A DNA stretch of 15,353 nt from Tardiphaga sp. (GTDB lineage Bacteria; Pseudomonadota; Alphaproteobacteria; Rhizobiales; Xanthobacteraceae). This document shows positions 6,740-15,209 of this stretch, one piece after another. The position numbers and the translations under genes were made by a program. The number at the start of each line of letters is the position of its first letter. Positions within the stretch are counted from its first letter, which is position 1. The stretch is from positions 1 through 15,353 of the forward strand of contig JAQGJF010000583.1 of the NCBI GenBank assembly GCA_028290765.1, written 5' to 3'. The notes beneath the pieces were generated by a model. That model saw nothing but the letters and a program-made list of their open reading frames with translations, was not told the DNA's origin and did no database searches.

Positions 6740-7732
6740 CTACTCCATCGTCGCGCCGGATGCCTGGATTATTTTCGACCATTTCGCCGTTTCGTCGGCG
6801 AGGAATTTTTCAAAGGCCTTGCCCGAAATCGTGCCGGGCTCGGCGCCAAGTTCGGTGAAGCGCTTCTGCACGTCCGGCATTCTCAGGATGGTATCGACCT
6901 CGCTCTCCAGCTTGGCAAGGACCGGCGCCGGTGTTTTCGCCGGCGCCACCAGTCCGAACCACGACACGGCTTCGAAACCGGGCACACCGGATTCCGCGAC
7001 CGTCGGCACGTCGGGCAGGGCGCTCGCGCGGCTTGCGCCGGCGACCGCGATCGCGTTGATGAACTTGCCCTGAACCTGCGGCAGCACCCCCGGCATGTTG
7101 TCGAACATCATCGGGATATGCCCGGCAATGAGATCATTCATCGCCGGGGCGGCGCCCTTATAGGGGACGTGCACGATTTTGATGTCGGTCATGCTTTTGA
7201 GCAATTCGCCGGCGAGATGATTGGTGGAGCCGTTGCCAGACGAGCCGAAATTGAGCGTGCCCGGGTTCGCCCTGGCGAGCGCCACCAGTTCCTTGACGGT
7301 CCTGGCCCCGATCGACGGGTGCACCACCAGCACGATCGGTACCGAGGCGACCAGCGCGACCGGCGCAAATGCCTTGGGCGGATCGAACGGCAATTTCTTG
7401 TACAGCGCGACATTGGTGGTGAGCGGCGGAGGCGCCGTAAGCAGCAGCGTGTAGCCATCCGGATCCGAACTCGCGACCGCCTCGGCGCCGATATTGCCGC
7501 CGGCGCCGCCCCGGTTCTCGACTAAAAATGTCTGTCCGTTCCGCTCCGTCAGCTTCTGCGCCAGGATACGGGCGATGATGTCGTTAGAGCCGCCAGCCGG
7601 AAACGGCACCACGATTTTGACGGGGTGGGACGGGTATGGCTGCGCCATGGCGGCGTCGCCCAACAAGAAAACGCCTGCGCAGAAAACAATGCCGGAGGCG
7701 ACAAGGATGGAGCGGCGCCAGAATGGCTGCAT
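6740..7732 (-). CDS. TctC/Bug-family tripartite tricarboxylate-type solute-binding protein
   Basis: TctC/Bug proteins are periplasmic binding proteins for carboxylates and many aromatic or amide compounds, usually serving TctAB membrane permeases or acting in sensing. The 330-residue protein has a signal peptide (residues 1–30, RR then a hydrophobic core, cleavage after AMA). The family signatures KIVVPFPAGGSNDIIAR (39–55), a FGSSGNGSTNHLAGELLK segment and HVPYKGAAPAMNDL in the middle follow. The start at 7732 is chosen because AAGAGGAAA lies just upstream and the signal peptide begins there; an in-frame ATG at 7792 would add 20 very basic residues. No TctA/TctB permease genes are in the window, as is common for these expanded families. 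It is the first gene of an operon with the SDR and hydrolase genes, so its ligand may be their substrate. Confidence 0.9.
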   Translation of the reverse strand: MQPFWRRSILVASGIVFCAGVFLLGDAAMAQPYPSHPVKIVVPFPAGGSNDIIARILAQKLTERNGQTFLVENRGGAGGNIGAEAVASSDPDGYTLLLTAPPPLTTNVALYKKLPFDPPKAFAPVALVASVPIVLVVHPSIGARTVKELVALARANPGTLNFGSSGNGSTNHLAGELLKSMTDIKIVHVPYKGAAPAMNDLIAGHIPMMFDNMPGVLPQVQGKFINAIAVAGASRASALPDVPTVAESGVPGFEAVSWFGLVAPAKTPAPVLAKLESEVDTILRMPDVQKRFTELGAEPGTISGKAFEKFLADETAKWSKIIQASGATME

Positions 7733-7753
7733 GTTGCGTTTCCTCTTGTTGGT

Positions 7754-7772
7754 CTTGCGGACGCAAGTTTTT
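7754..7772. promoter_or_regulatory. Palindrome upstream of the TctC-like gene
   Basis: CTTGCG (7754–7759), GA, CGCAAG (7762–7767) form a near-continuous palindrome 22 bases upstream of the TctC-like start, followed on the plus strand by five T (7768–7772). It could be an operator within the untranslated leader of this operon, or a short plus-strand terminator (5-bp stem, 4-base loop), although no intact plus-strand gene ends here. The remaining bases up to 7876 show nothing recognisable apart from weak coding-like sequence. Confidence 0.35.
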
Positions 7773-7876
7773 ATCGTGGCTGGCTGACGCATCGGCCGGC
7801 GCGCCAGAAGAATTGCAAACGATCGCGAATGTCAACGGCGATGTTGCCCCGCTCCGGTTGCCCCATGTCGCGTTAG

Positions 7877-8163
7877 ACGGCGAGCCTCTCGGATCGGCAT
7901 CAACGCAATCGCGAAGCGGCGATGCAGTTCAACGTGCAGCAATTGGACCGCCGAGTATCTGCCAACAATTACCGCGCGCTGTGGAGTGCGCAGGACCGGC
8001 TCGAGCGCCTCGGGGTCATCAAGTCGACATTCGATGTCAACAAGCACATCGAACCCGGCCCGATTCTCAAGGCGATGAAGAGTAATCCTGAGTTGTTCGC
8101 CGACCAGCCGCCGATTCCGGCGGAGGTGTCGATCACTCCGGGATCTGTCTTCAAGCCCTGCAA
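7877..8163 (+). pseudogene. Decayed C-terminal remnant, probably of an ABC substrate-binding protein
   Basis: The frame from 7877 has no good start or ribosome site but reads like real protein with normal codon use for about 95 residues. It includes VQQLDRRVSANNYRALWSAQ, LERLGVIKSTFDVNKHI and NPELFADQPPIPAEV. The pattern of a helical stretch, then LGVIK and a short tail, resembles the C-terminal end of sulfonate/nitrate-type binding proteins. A TAG at 7874–7876 closes the frame upstream, and no natural stop follows: the frame runs on through the hairpin at 8165–8194 and antisense to hemE. It is therefore a gene fragment with both ends lost. Assignment to the binding-protein family is tentative. 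A short coding-like stretch in another frame (about 7800–7915) may belong to the same ancestor. Confidence 0.45.
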
Positions 8164-8164
8164 A

Positions 8165-8194
8165 GGACGATCCGCAGACCACTGCGGATCGTCC
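8165..8194 (-). terminator. Strong hairpin, probable hemE terminator
   Basis: GGACGATCCGCAG (8165–8177) and CTGCGGATCGTCC (8182–8194) form a perfect 13-bp stem with a 4-base loop. It lies 36 bases past the hemE stop on the minus strand and is followed there by TTT before GC resumes. The T tract is short, as is common for GC-rich genomes. It also lies at the end of the plus-strand remnant and could stop transcription from both sides. Confidence 0.7.
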
Positions 8195-8230
8195 GCTGCT
8201 TTGACCCGGCACCGTCGTCGACGCGTCGGT

Positions 8231-9277
8231 TCAACCGCGATAAGCCCGCACCCGCTTCACCATCCGTTCGACATGCGCGATCGGGGTTTCGGGCTGGATG
8301 CCGTGGCCGAGGTTGAAGATCAACCGGCCTGCCGCATAGTTCGACAGCACGTCGTCGACCGAACGGTCCAGCGCCTCGCCGCCGGCGATCAGCGCCAGCG
8401 GATCGAGGTTGCCTTGAACCGCGACGCGGGTCTGCACGCGCTCGCGGATCAGGGACGGTTCCGCGGCCCAGTCGATGCTGACGGCATCGACGCCTGTCGC
8501 CTCCACATAGTCCGGCAACAATGCGCCGGCGCCTCTCGGAAAGCCGATGATTTTTGCACCCGGAACCTTGGCGCGGACGCCCTCGACGATGCGCCGCGTC
8601 GGCTCGACCGACCAGCGCTGGAATTCGCGCGGCGGCAGCACGCCGGCCCAGGTGTCGAAAATCTGCAGCACGTCGGCGCCGGCTTGGAGTTGTCCCAGCA
8701 GATAATGGATCGAATTCTGCACCAGTATGTCGATGATTTTGGCGAACGCGTCAGGATGTTTATAGGCCATCATTCGCGCCGGCGCCTGGTCCGGCGTGCC
8801 TTGCCCGGCCACCATATACGTCGCCACCGTCCATGGCGCGCCGCAAAATCCGATCAACGCGATCTTCGGATCGAGTTCACGACGCACCCGGCGCAGCGCT
8901 TCGTACACCGGTTCGAGTTTGGTGAAGTCGGCCTTGGCCGACAGCGTCCCGACCTTCTCCGGCGTATCCAGCGGATCGAGCCGCGGGCCTTCGCCAACCT
9001 CGAACCGAACCGAGCGGCCCAGCGCATAGGGGATCACCAAAATATCCGAGAAGATGATCGCGGCGTCGAAGCCGAAACGGCGGATCGGCTGCAGCGTCAC
9101 CTCGGCGGCGAATTCCGGCGTGAAGCACAAATCGAGAAAGCCACCGGCTTTGGCGCGCAATTCACGATATTCCGGCAGATAACGTCCGGCCTGACGCATC
9201 ATCCACAGCGGGGGCACCGCCTGGCGGCGGCCCGAAAGCACTTCAACAAAGGGTTTTACGATCGGGGTCTGCGTCAA
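8231..9277 (-). CDS. hemE: Uroporphyrinogen decarboxylase
   Basis: HemE removes four carboxyl groups from uroporphyrinogen III to give coproporphyrinogen III, a cytosolic step of heme (and, where present, bacteriochlorophyll) synthesis. The 348-residue protein has the usual length. It shows [18 protein letters not shown] (22–39), the family signature with substrate-binding arginines, [12 protein letters not shown] (76–87) with catalytic Asp78, [11 protein letters not shown] for the substrate tyrosine, and [11 protein letters not shown] near the end with the conserved histidine. The start is placed at a TTG (9277) beginning TQTPIVKPF, which is where HemE homologues begin. The frame is open for 100 more codons upstream, but that part is arginine-rich, overlaps the hepT remnant and matches no HemE. 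The ribosome site is weak (ACGGAA). In many relatives hemE neighbours rho; here it stands alone between a decayed gene and a toxin–antitoxin remnant. Confidence 0.95.
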   Translation of the reverse strand: MTQTPIVKPFVEVLSGRRQAVPPLWMMRQAGRYLPEYRELRAKAGGFLDLCFTPEFAAEVTLQPIRRFGFDAAIIFSDILVIPYALGRSVRFEVGEGPRLDPLDTPEKVGTLSAKADFTKLEPVYEALRRVRRELDPKIALIGFCGAPWTVATYMVAGQGTPDQAPARMMAYKHPDAFAKIIDILVQNSIHYLLGQLQAGADVLQIFDTWAGVLPPREFQRWSVEPTRRIVEGVRAKVPGAKIIGFPRGAGALLPDYVEATGVDAVSIDWAAEPSLIRERVQTRVAVQGNLDPLALIAGGEALDRSVDDVLSNYAAGRLIFNLGHGIQPETPIAHVERMVKRVRAYRG

Positions 9278-9426
9278 GCGTTGGTTCCGTGATGGGTTGC
9301 CAGTGTCATTGCCGGTCCTGATACACTGCCGATGCGGTCTTGGCCATGGTGGGACGGCGTCGCCGGCATCTGCCCGCGCCGGACGGCTGCGCATCGGGAC
9401 GTCACCACATCCGATCGCGACAGTCG

Positions 9427-9788
9427 TCAAGTCGGCCTGTTGCGGTCGGCGCGAGCGATCTCGTGTTCGATAACGGCCTTCAATGGCGGCAACGCGCGCT
9501 GCACCGTTTCCCATATAAAGCCAGCGGCGACATCCTCGTAGTCGTGTCGGTACACGTTGCCCGCACTGGCCATTTGTTTCCACGCAATTTCGGGATGTCG
9601 CGCTTTCACGTTATCCGGCAAGCGTCGCGACGCTTCGGAGATAATCTCGAGGCAGCGCGCGTCACGGCATAGATCGTCTTCAAATCATGTTTGAAAGCCT
9701 CGAGTTCGAACCCCGCCGCGAACCCGGTTGCGAGGTCGATGTGGTGCAGGATGTCGCGGAGCGCTATGTCGGCGGCCTTAGAAGGCAT
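9427..9788 (-). pseudogene. hepT: HepT-like (DUF86, HEPN) toxin, frameshifted
   Basis: Two overlapping frames together make one HepT/DUF86 protein. The first half runs from MPSKAADIALRDIL to DLKTIYAVTR; the second continues with [16 protein letters not shown] in the neighbouring frame and ends at 9427. Removing 2 bases from the GCGCGCG run at 9655–9661 restores a single 119-residue frame, the expected family length. HEPN HepT proteins are RNases neutralised by the MNT partner. The [10 protein letters not shown] segment carries the H-x-Y part of the R-x4-H-x-Y motif, with Gly at the usual Arg position and an Arg beside the His. The start at 9788 overlaps the end of mntA by 11 bases. As read, the protein would end after about 60 residues without the motif, so the toxin should be inactive unless the 2-base gain is a sequencing error. 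The 149 bases from here to hemE show no clear promoter. Confidence 0.8.
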
Positions 9789-10074
9789 AGATGGCGTCAG
9801 CCGTCGCGGTAGGCCGCACATAAGGCTTGAGACTGTCGCGGCTTACGACATCGACGGGCCCGTCGAACAGGCCGGCGATATATTCCTTGATATCGACGTA
9901 GTCGAAAACCGTGATATGCGCCTCGGGATCGATCTCGACCATGATGTCAATATCGCTGTCGGGCCGGTTTTCACCCCGCGCCACGGAGCCGAACAAGGCA
10001 GCGCGCCGCACCCCGCGAGAACGCAAGGCGCTTTCGGACCGTCGGAGGGTTTCGAGGGCGTCGGAGGTGTTCAT
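9778..10074 (-). CDS. mntA: MntA-like minimal nucleotidyltransferase antitoxin
   Basis: MNT proteins pair with HEPN toxins; in the characterised Shewanella pair the MNT protein silences the toxin by adding AMP units to a tyrosine of its H-x-Y motif. This 98-residue protein is of normal size. It holds the nucleotidyltransferase signature FGSVARG (28–34), followed by PDSDIDIMVEID (38–49) with metal-binding Asp41 and Asp43, and a third candidate acid at Asp75 in PVDVV. The frame is intact, in contrast to the downstream partner. An A/T-rich TTATATAA lies just upstream, at 10080–10087, and may be the core of a promoter or simply leader; the ribosome site is poor (AAGGG very close to the ATG). cbbR ends 46 bases upstream on the same strand, so read-through from cbbR is possible. 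Confidence 0.88.
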   Translation of the reverse strand: MNTSDALETLRRSESALRSRGVRRAALFGSVARGENRPDSDIDIMVEIDPEAHITVFDYVDIKEYIAGLFDGPVDVVSRDSLKPYVRPTATADAIYAF

Positions 10075-10120
10075 GGCCCTTATATAACATGCCAGCGTGA
10101 CGTTCGGGAGGGGCAGAATA

Positions 10121-11092
10121 TCACTTTCGCCTGGCGCGCGGCGATGGCCGGGTGAGGCGAACCCGGCCGTGGGTTCGCGGCAGGAATTCGGCGCCGCGGG
10201 CGCTGAGGAAGTCCAGCATCGCCTGTGCGGGCGGCAGCAGCACCTTGTCCTTGCGCGACAGCACGAACCATTGCCGGACCACCGGCAGACCGGCGACGTC
10301 GAGCGTCACCAGCCGTCGCTCGTCGAGTTCGGTGGCGACGGTATGGGCGGAAATGAACGCGATCCCGAGGCCGGCGATGACCGCCTGCTTGATGGTCTCA
10401 TTGCTGCTCATCGCCATGCCGATGTTCGGCTGAACGCCGGCCTGTTCGAACAACTGCTCCATCAGGCCACGCGTTCCCGATCCCGGTTCGCGCATCAGGA
10501 ACGTCTCGCCGGCCAGGTCGGCGAGCTTTATGCGGGATTTTCGCGCCAGCCGATGCGCGGTCGGCGCGATGATGACGTGGGGATGGTCGCCGATCAGATG
10601 GACGTTCATGTCGATATCGACCGGCGGCCGGCCCATGATGGCGAAATCGAGATCGTAGCCGCGCAGCGCCGCGCTGATCTCCTGCCGGTTGCCGATTGTC
10701 AGCGTGATGTCGAGTTTCGGATGCAGTCTGGAAAATCCGGAAATCGCGAACGGCACGAAATATTTCGCGGTGCTGACGGCACCGATCGAGATGCGTCCGG
10801 CGGTCTTGCCGGCCATCATCTCCAGCGATGTCTCGCAGGAGGCGATCGCGGCTTCGATCCGCTCGCCGAGCGCCAGCACTTCGCGGCCGGCATCGGTCAG
10901 CAGCATTCCGTCGCCGGTGCGCTGGATCAACGGCAGCCCTGCCAATTCCTGCAGATTGCGCAACTGAAGCGTGACGGCCGGCTGCGTCAGATGCAGCTGC
11001 TTGGCGGCCGCGGTCACCGACCGGGTCTTCTCGACGGTCGACAGCGCACGCAACTGACGGATGGTCAATTCCCGCACAAACCGGCTTGCCAT
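10121..11092 (-). CDS. cbbR: LysR-type regulator of the Calvin-cycle operon
   Basis: CbbR activates cbb genes in response to metabolic signals such as RuBP, ATP, PEP or NADPH, depending on species. The 323-residue protein has the LysR plan. An N-terminal winged helix-turn-helix covers about residues 8–67 (TIRQLRALSTVEKTRSVTAAA, then LHLTQPAVTLQLRNLQ). A two-lobe effector domain follows, with GRISIGAVSTAKYFVP after the linker helix and MREPGSGTRGLMEQLFEQ typical of CbbR. The start at 11092 has an AAGGTGG ribosome site 6–7 bases upstream; the ATG at 11125 does not and lies in the operator region. The gene is divergent from cbbF, the classic arrangement for an autoregulated LysR gene and its target. 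The C-terminus is basic (RPSPRARRK). Confidence 0.93.
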   Translation of the reverse strand: MASRFVRELTIRQLRALSTVEKTRSVTAAAKQLHLTQPAVTLQLRNLQELAGLPLIQRTGDGMLLTDAGREVLALGERIEAAIASCETSLEMMAGKTAGRISIGAVSTAKYFVPFAISGFSRLHPKLDITLTIGNRQEISAALRGYDLDFAIMGRPPVDIDMNVHLIGDHPHVIIAPTAHRLARKSRIKLADLAGETFLMREPGSGTRGLMEQLFEQAGVQPNIGMAMSSNETIKQAVIAGLGIAFISAHTVATELDERRLVTLDVAGLPVVRQWFVLSRKDKVLLPPAQAMLDFLSARGAEFLPRTHGRVRLTRPSPRARRK

Positions 11093-11242
11093 GGAAACCA
11101 CCTTTATAAGAAAAACTTTGGTCAATCCAAAGATAAGAAAATTTCACTAATTTAGCAAACTGGGCTGTGGTGAGGACGCGGATGGCCGACCGGTCAGCCG
11201 CGGTGGAAGTGGCCCCGCAGAGGGCGCGTCAGGGAGATGGCC
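11093..11242. promoter_or_regulatory. cbbR–cbbF intergenic region with LysR-type operator
   Basis: A/T-rich in an otherwise GC-rich window. CTTTGG (11116–11121) and CCAAAG (11127–11132) form a dyad around TCAAT; inside it, 11118–11130 has the T-N11-A form recognised by LysR proteins. The direct repeat ATAAGAAAA flanks the dyad at 11106–11114 and 11133–11141. The dyad centre is about 32 bases from the cbbR start and 119 from the cbbF start, fitting a shared recognition site. A GC-rich leader (11161–11230) precedes cbbF. No clear −35/−10 hexamers. Confidence 0.65.
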
Positions 11243-12277
11243 ATGGACGAGCGCGCGACCTTGCGTTCGCATCTCGATCGATCGGCGGCGCAGACCTCCG
11301 GGTCGGCGGTTGCCGAGGTGATCGCCGCGATCGCGGCTGCGGCGATTGATCTGGCTGCCGTGATTGCCGACGGGCCGCTGGTCGGCATCACCGGAGCGAA
11401 TGGCGGCGTCAATCCCGATGGCGATCGGCAGAAGGATATCGATCTTGCCGCCGACGAGATGATGCGTCGGGCGCTACGCGCATGCCCGGTCGCCGCCATC
11501 CTGTCCGAGGAGCTGGCGCTGCCGGAGATGCTCGACGCCAAAGCTCCGCTATGCGTCGCGATCGACCCGCTCGACGGATCAGCCAATCTGGCCAACAACA
11601 TCTCGGTTGGCACTATCTTCTCGATCCGGCGCGTGGCCAACGACGTGCTTTCGACCTTCTTCGAGCCCGGCACGGCGCAGTGCGCCGCGGGTTTCGTGGT
11701 TTACGGCCCGCAGACAACGCTGGTGCTCGCTCTCGACGGATGCGTCGACATCTTCATTCTCGACCGGCGTCTGAGGGAATTCGTCTTGATCGAACGGGCT
11801 GCCCGGATTGCGCTCGACACGCCCGAATTTGCCATCAACGCCTCGAATCGCCGGCACTGGCACGGGCCGGTCCGCAGCTACATCGACGAATGCCTGTCCG
11901 GGACCAATGGGGAAGGCGGCGCCGATTTCAATATGCGCTGGATCGGCTCATTGGTGGCCGAAGCGCTTCGTATCCTGGTGCGTGGCGGCGTGTTTCTCTA
12001 TCCCGCGGATGCTCGCCCTGGATATCGCGAAGGGCGCTTGCGGCTGCTGTACGAGGCGCACCCGATGGCGCTGGTGATGGAGTGGGCGGGCGGCGCGGCA
12101 ACAACGGGACGTCGGCGAATCCTCGAACTTTCGGCCCGGACGCCGCACCAGCGCGTGCCGCTGATCATGGGGTCGGCGCGCGGGGTCCGCGACGTGACCG
12201 CCATCCATGAAGGTATCGAACCGATGTTCGACAATAGTGACGCACCGCTGTTTGCGCGGCGCGGCCTGTTTCTCTGA
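11243..12277 (+). CDS. cbbF: Class I fructose-1,6-bisphosphatase / sedoheptulose-1,7-bisphosphatase
   Basis: The enzyme removes the C1 phosphate from fructose-1,6-bisphosphate, and probably from sedoheptulose-1,7-bisphosphate, in the regenerative phase of the Calvin cycle. The 344-residue protein has the family's metal and substrate motifs: GDRQKDIDLAAD (60–71), SEE (88–90), VAIDPLDGSAN (106–115), NMRW (230–233) and the LLYEAHPMALVMEWAGG segment (268–284). Of two in-frame ATGs, 11237 overlaps directly onto the ribosome site AGGGAG (11231–11236), while 11243 has it at 6 bases, so 11243 is chosen. First gene of the cbb operon, 15 bases before cbbP, and expected to be under CbbR control. Confidence 0.94.
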   Translation: MDERATLRSHLDRSAAQTSGSAVAEVIAAIAAAAIDLAAVIADGPLVGITGANGGVNPDGDRQKDIDLAADEMMRRALRACPVAAILSEELALPEMLDAKAPLCVAIDPLDGSANLANNISVGTIFSIRRVANDVLSTFFEPGTAQCAAGFVVYGPQTTLVLALDGCVDIFILDRRLREFVLIERAARIALDTPEFAINASNRRHWHGPVRSYIDECLSGTNGEGGADFNMRWIGSLVAEALRILVRGGVFLYPADARPGYREGRLRLLYEAHPMALVMEWAGGAATTGRRRILELSARTPHQRVPLIMGSARGVRDVTAIHEGIEPMFDNSDAPLFARRGLFL

Positions 12278-12292
12278 GATCGGGAAAGCCAG

Positions 12293-13168
12293 ATGTCTCG
12301 CAGCCATCCCATCATATCGATCACGGGTTCATCCGGCGCCGGAACCACGTCGGTCAAGAAAACTTTTGAAAATATCTTCCGACGCGAAAAGGTCATCGCG
12401 GCCTATATCGAAGGCGATGCGTTCCATCGCTACAACCGCGCCGAGATGCGCGCCATGATCGCGGAGGAAGGCGAGCGCGGCAACCGGAACTTCAGCCATT
12501 TCAGTCCGGAAACCAACTTGTTCGAGGAGCTCGAACGCGTGTTTCGCGACTACGGCGAATCCGGCACCGGCACCACGCGCCATTACGTCCACGACGATGA
12601 AGAGGCGAGCCTATACGGCGCGGAGCCCGGCACCTTCACCGCCTGGGGGCCGCTGCCGGAAAATTCCGATCTGCTGTTTTATGAGGGTCTCCACGGTGCC
12701 GTGGTGACCGAGAAAGTCAATGTCGCGCAGCATGCCGATCTGAAAATCGGGGTCGTGCCGGTCATCAACCTCGAATGGATCCAGAAGCTGCACCGCGACC
12801 GCAGCGATCGCGGCTATTCCACCGAGGCGGTGACCGACACCATCCTGCGGCGGATGCCGGACTACATCAATTACATCTGCCCGCAATTCTCGGAAACCGA
12901 CATCAACTTCCAGCGGGTGCCGACGGTGGACACCTCCAATCCGTTCATCGCGCGCTGGATCCCGACGCCGGACGAATCGATGGTGGTGATCCGGCTCAAA
13001 AATCCGCGCGGCATCGACTTTCCGTATCTGCTGTCGATGATTCCGAACAGCTTCATGTCGCGGGCGAATTCGATCGTGATCCACGGGTCGAAGCTCGACC
13101 TCGCGATGCAGCTGATCCTCACCCCGCTGATCCTGCAACTGATGGAACGCAAGAGGCGCATGGTATGA
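12293..13168 (+). CDS. cbbP: Phosphoribulokinase
   Basis: This kinase makes ribulose-1,5-bisphosphate from ribulose-5-phosphate and ATP, a reaction specific to the Calvin cycle, so it marks a complete CO2-fixation pathway. At 291 residues it matches the proteobacterial octameric class rather than the longer plant type. The P-loop GSSGAGTT is at 12–19. Asp42 (GDAFHRYNR), Glu131 (FYEGLHG) and Arg168 (KLHRDR) fall on the exact numbers known for Rhodobacter phosphoribulokinase: catalytic base, Walker-B acid and substrate-binding Arg. There is a weak GGGAAAG-like ribosome site upstream. Its stop overlaps the cbbT start by 4 bases (ATGA), giving translational coupling. Confidence 0.96.
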   Translation: MSRSHPIISITGSSGAGTTSVKKTFENIFRREKVIAAYIEGDAFHRYNRAEMRAMIAEEGERGNRNFSHFSPETNLFEELERVFRDYGESGTGTTRHYVHDDEEASLYGAEPGTFTAWGPLPENSDLLFYEGLHGAVVTEKVNVAQHADLKIGVVPVINLEWIQKLHRDRSDRGYSTEAVTDTILRRMPDYINYICPQFSETDINFQRVPTVDTSNPFIARWIPTPDESMVVIRLKNPRGIDFPYLLSMIPNSFMSRANSIVIHGSKLDLAMQLILTPLILQLMERKRRMV

Positions 13169-15198
13169 CCGCTCAATCTCTATCGTCTGTCGCTGTTCGC
13201 CCCGATGTCGCCCATGCGGAGATGGCCAATGCCATCCGCTTCCTGGCGATTGATGCCGTCGAGAAAGCCAAGTCGGGACACCCCGGCATGCCGATGGGCA
13301 TGGCCGATGTGGCGACGGTGTTGTTCTCGCGCTTCCTAAAATTCGATTCCGCCGATCCGTCGTGGCCGGATCGCGACCGCTTCGTGTTGTCGGCCGGTCA
13401 CGGCTCGATGCTGCTGTATGCGCTGTTGTATCTGACCGGCTACGAGGGCGTAACGATCGATGAGCTCAAGGCGTTCCGGCAGTGGGGGTCGAAGACCCCG
13501 GGCCATCCGGAATATGGACATACGCCGGGCGTCGAGACCACCACCGGGCCGCTCGGCCAGGGGATTGCGACCGCGGTCGGCATGGCGCTGGCGGAGCGGT
13601 TGATGAATGCGCGCTTCGGCGATCAGTTGGTCGATCATTATACCTACGTGATCGCGGGCGACGGCTGCCTGATGGAAGGCCTCAGCCATGAGGCGATTTC
13701 GCTGGCGGGACATCTGCGGCTCAGCCGGCTGATCGTGCTGTTCGACGACAACGAGATTTCGATCGATGGATCGACCTCGCTGTCCTGCTCCGACGATCAG
13801 CTGGCGCGCTTCAAGGCGTCCGGATGGTCGGCCTGCCGGATCGACGGCCATGATCCCACGGCAGTCGCGGAGGCGATCGAACGAGCGCGACATAGCGACC
13901 GCCCTTCGCTGATCGCCTGCCGCACGATAATTGGCTTTGGCGCGCCGAACCGGCAGGGCACCGAAAAAGCCCATGGCGCGCCGCTCGGCAGCGATGAGAT
14001 CGCCAAAACCCGTGACGCGCTCGATTGGCCGCATCCGCCGTTCCAGGTTCCGCCAGCCGTGCTGGATTCATGGCGCGTCATCGGCGCGCAGGGCCGTGGC
14101 TCCCGCCGCGCCTGGATCGAGCGGAGCCGGCGGCTTCAGTCTGGCGGGCGTTCGGCTTTTCATGATGCGCTGAACCGGAAGCTGCCTTGCGAATATGCTG
14201 CCGCGATGGCGCAACTTCGGGAGCGTTTCGGCACCGAGCGGCCCAGCATCGCCACAAGGCAGGCGTCGCAACTGGTGATCGATGTGATCGCACAAGCGCT
14301 GCCGAACCTGCTGGGCGGGTCCGCCGATCTCACCCATTCAAACCTCACCCGCGCGAAAACGGCGAAGCCGGTTCGACACGATTGCCTCGAGGGCGGCTAC
14401 ATCCATTACGGCGTTCGCGAACATGCCATGGCCGCAGCGATGAACGGCATCGCGCTGCATGGCGGCTTCATTCCCTATGGCGGCACGTTTCTCACCTTTG
14501 CCGATTACAGCCGCCCCGCGATCAGGCTGGCGGCGCTGATGGGTGTGCGGGTGATTCATGTGATGACTCATGATTCGATCGGTCTGGGCGAGGACGGCCC
14601 CACCCACCAGCCGGTCGAACATCTGGCGTCGCTGCGGGCGATACCCAACCTCCTGGTATTCCGCCCCGGCGACGCCATCGAAACCGCCGAGGCCTGGGAT
14701 TGCGCGCTGCAGGCGCAGGCTAATCCCTCGGTGCTGTGCCTGTCGCGGCAGGCGCTGCCGACGTTTCGTGATGTTACCGGCGACACCAATCGGGTCGCGC
14801 TGGGCGCCTATGTGGTGATCGAGCCGGAAGAAGGACGCGACGTGACGTTGATCGCGACCGGCTCCGAAGTCGCGATCGCGCTCGCTGCCGCAAGATTGCT
14901 GGCCGGCGACGGCGTCCATGCCGCGGTGGTCTCGGCGCCATGCTTCGATCTGTTCCGCGGCCAATCGAACGAATACCGGGCGGAAGTTCTGGGCGAGGTC
15001 CCGCGCGTCGGAATCGAAGCTGCCATCGAAGGCGACTGGGCGCGTTGGCTCGGCGACAGCGGCGAGTTCATCGGCATGACCGGCTTTGGCGCCTCGGCGC
15101 CGGCGGAAACGCTGTATCGCGAATTCGGCATCACGGCGGAAGCCGTGGCGACGGCGGCGATGCGGTGCATTGCGCGGTCGAAAATAGCGGCAACCTAA
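13165..15198 (+). CDS. cbbT: Transketolase
   Basis: Transketolase moves two-carbon ketol units between sugar phosphates using thiamine diphosphate, here in the regeneration of ribulose-5-phosphate. The 677-residue protein has the usual length and three domains. Evidence includes [12 protein letters not shown] (36–47), [16 protein letters not shown] (118–133), the thiamine-diphosphate motif starting GDG (165–167) and ending at Asn196, the Glu418 of GVREHAM that activates the cofactor, and [14 protein letters not shown] in the pyrimidine domain. The start at 13165 shares ATGA with the cbbP stop; the frame remains open far upstream, but only as an alternate frame of cbbP. An ordinary non-operon transketolase may also exist elsewhere in the genome. 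Confidence 0.96.
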   Translation: MTAQSLSSVAVRPDVAHAEMANAIRFLAIDAVEKAKSGHPGMPMGMADVATVLFSRFLKFDSADPSWPDRDRFVLSAGHGSMLLYALLYLTGYEGVTIDELKAFRQWGSKTPGHPEYGHTPGVETTTGPLGQGIATAVGMALAERLMNARFGDQLVDHYTYVIAGDGCLMEGLSHEAISLAGHLRLSRLIVLFDDNEISIDGSTSLSCSDDQLARFKASGWSACRIDGHDPTAVAEAIERARHSDRPSLIACRTIIGFGAPNRQGTEKAHGAPLGSDEIAKTRDALDWPHPPFQVPPAVLDSWRVIGAQGRGSRRAWIERSRRLQSGGRSAFHDALNRKLPCEYAAAMAQLRERFGTERPSIATRQASQLVIDVIAQALPNLLGGSADLTHSNLTRAKTAKPVRHDCLEGGYIHYGVREHAMAAAMNGIALHGGFIPYGGTFLTFADYSRPAIRLAALMGVRVIHVMTHDSIGLGEDGPTHQPVEHLASLRAIPNLLVFRPGDAIETAEAWDCALQAQANPSVLCLSRQALPTFRDVTGDTNRVALGAYVVIEPEEGRDVTLIATGSEVAIALAAARLLAGDGVHAAVVSAPCFDLFRGQSNEYRAEVLGEVPRVGIEAAIEGDWARWLGDSGEFIGMTGFGASAPAETLYREFGITAEAVATAAMRCIARSKIAAT

Positions 15199-15209
15199 CG
15201 GAGGCATCG

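Noticed and set aside
8164..9292. Long plus-strand open frame running antisense to hemE
   Set aside because: The sequence is arginine/histidine-rich and low in coding character, and the opposite strand encodes an unmistakable HemE; only the part before 8164 looks like real protein.
9278..9583. N-terminal extension of hemE to an upstream ATG
   Set aside because: The extension is arginine-rich, unlike any HemE N-terminus, and overlaps the hepT remnant; the TTG at 9277 matches where the family begins.
10097..11155. Plus-strand open frame opposite cbbR
   Set aside because: No recognisable domain, Gln/Arg-rich antisense composition; cbbR on the other strand is certain.
12775..13164. Upstream extension of the transketolase frame
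   Set aside because: This is an alternate frame of cbbP; the ATGA overlap at 13165 gives the proper start.
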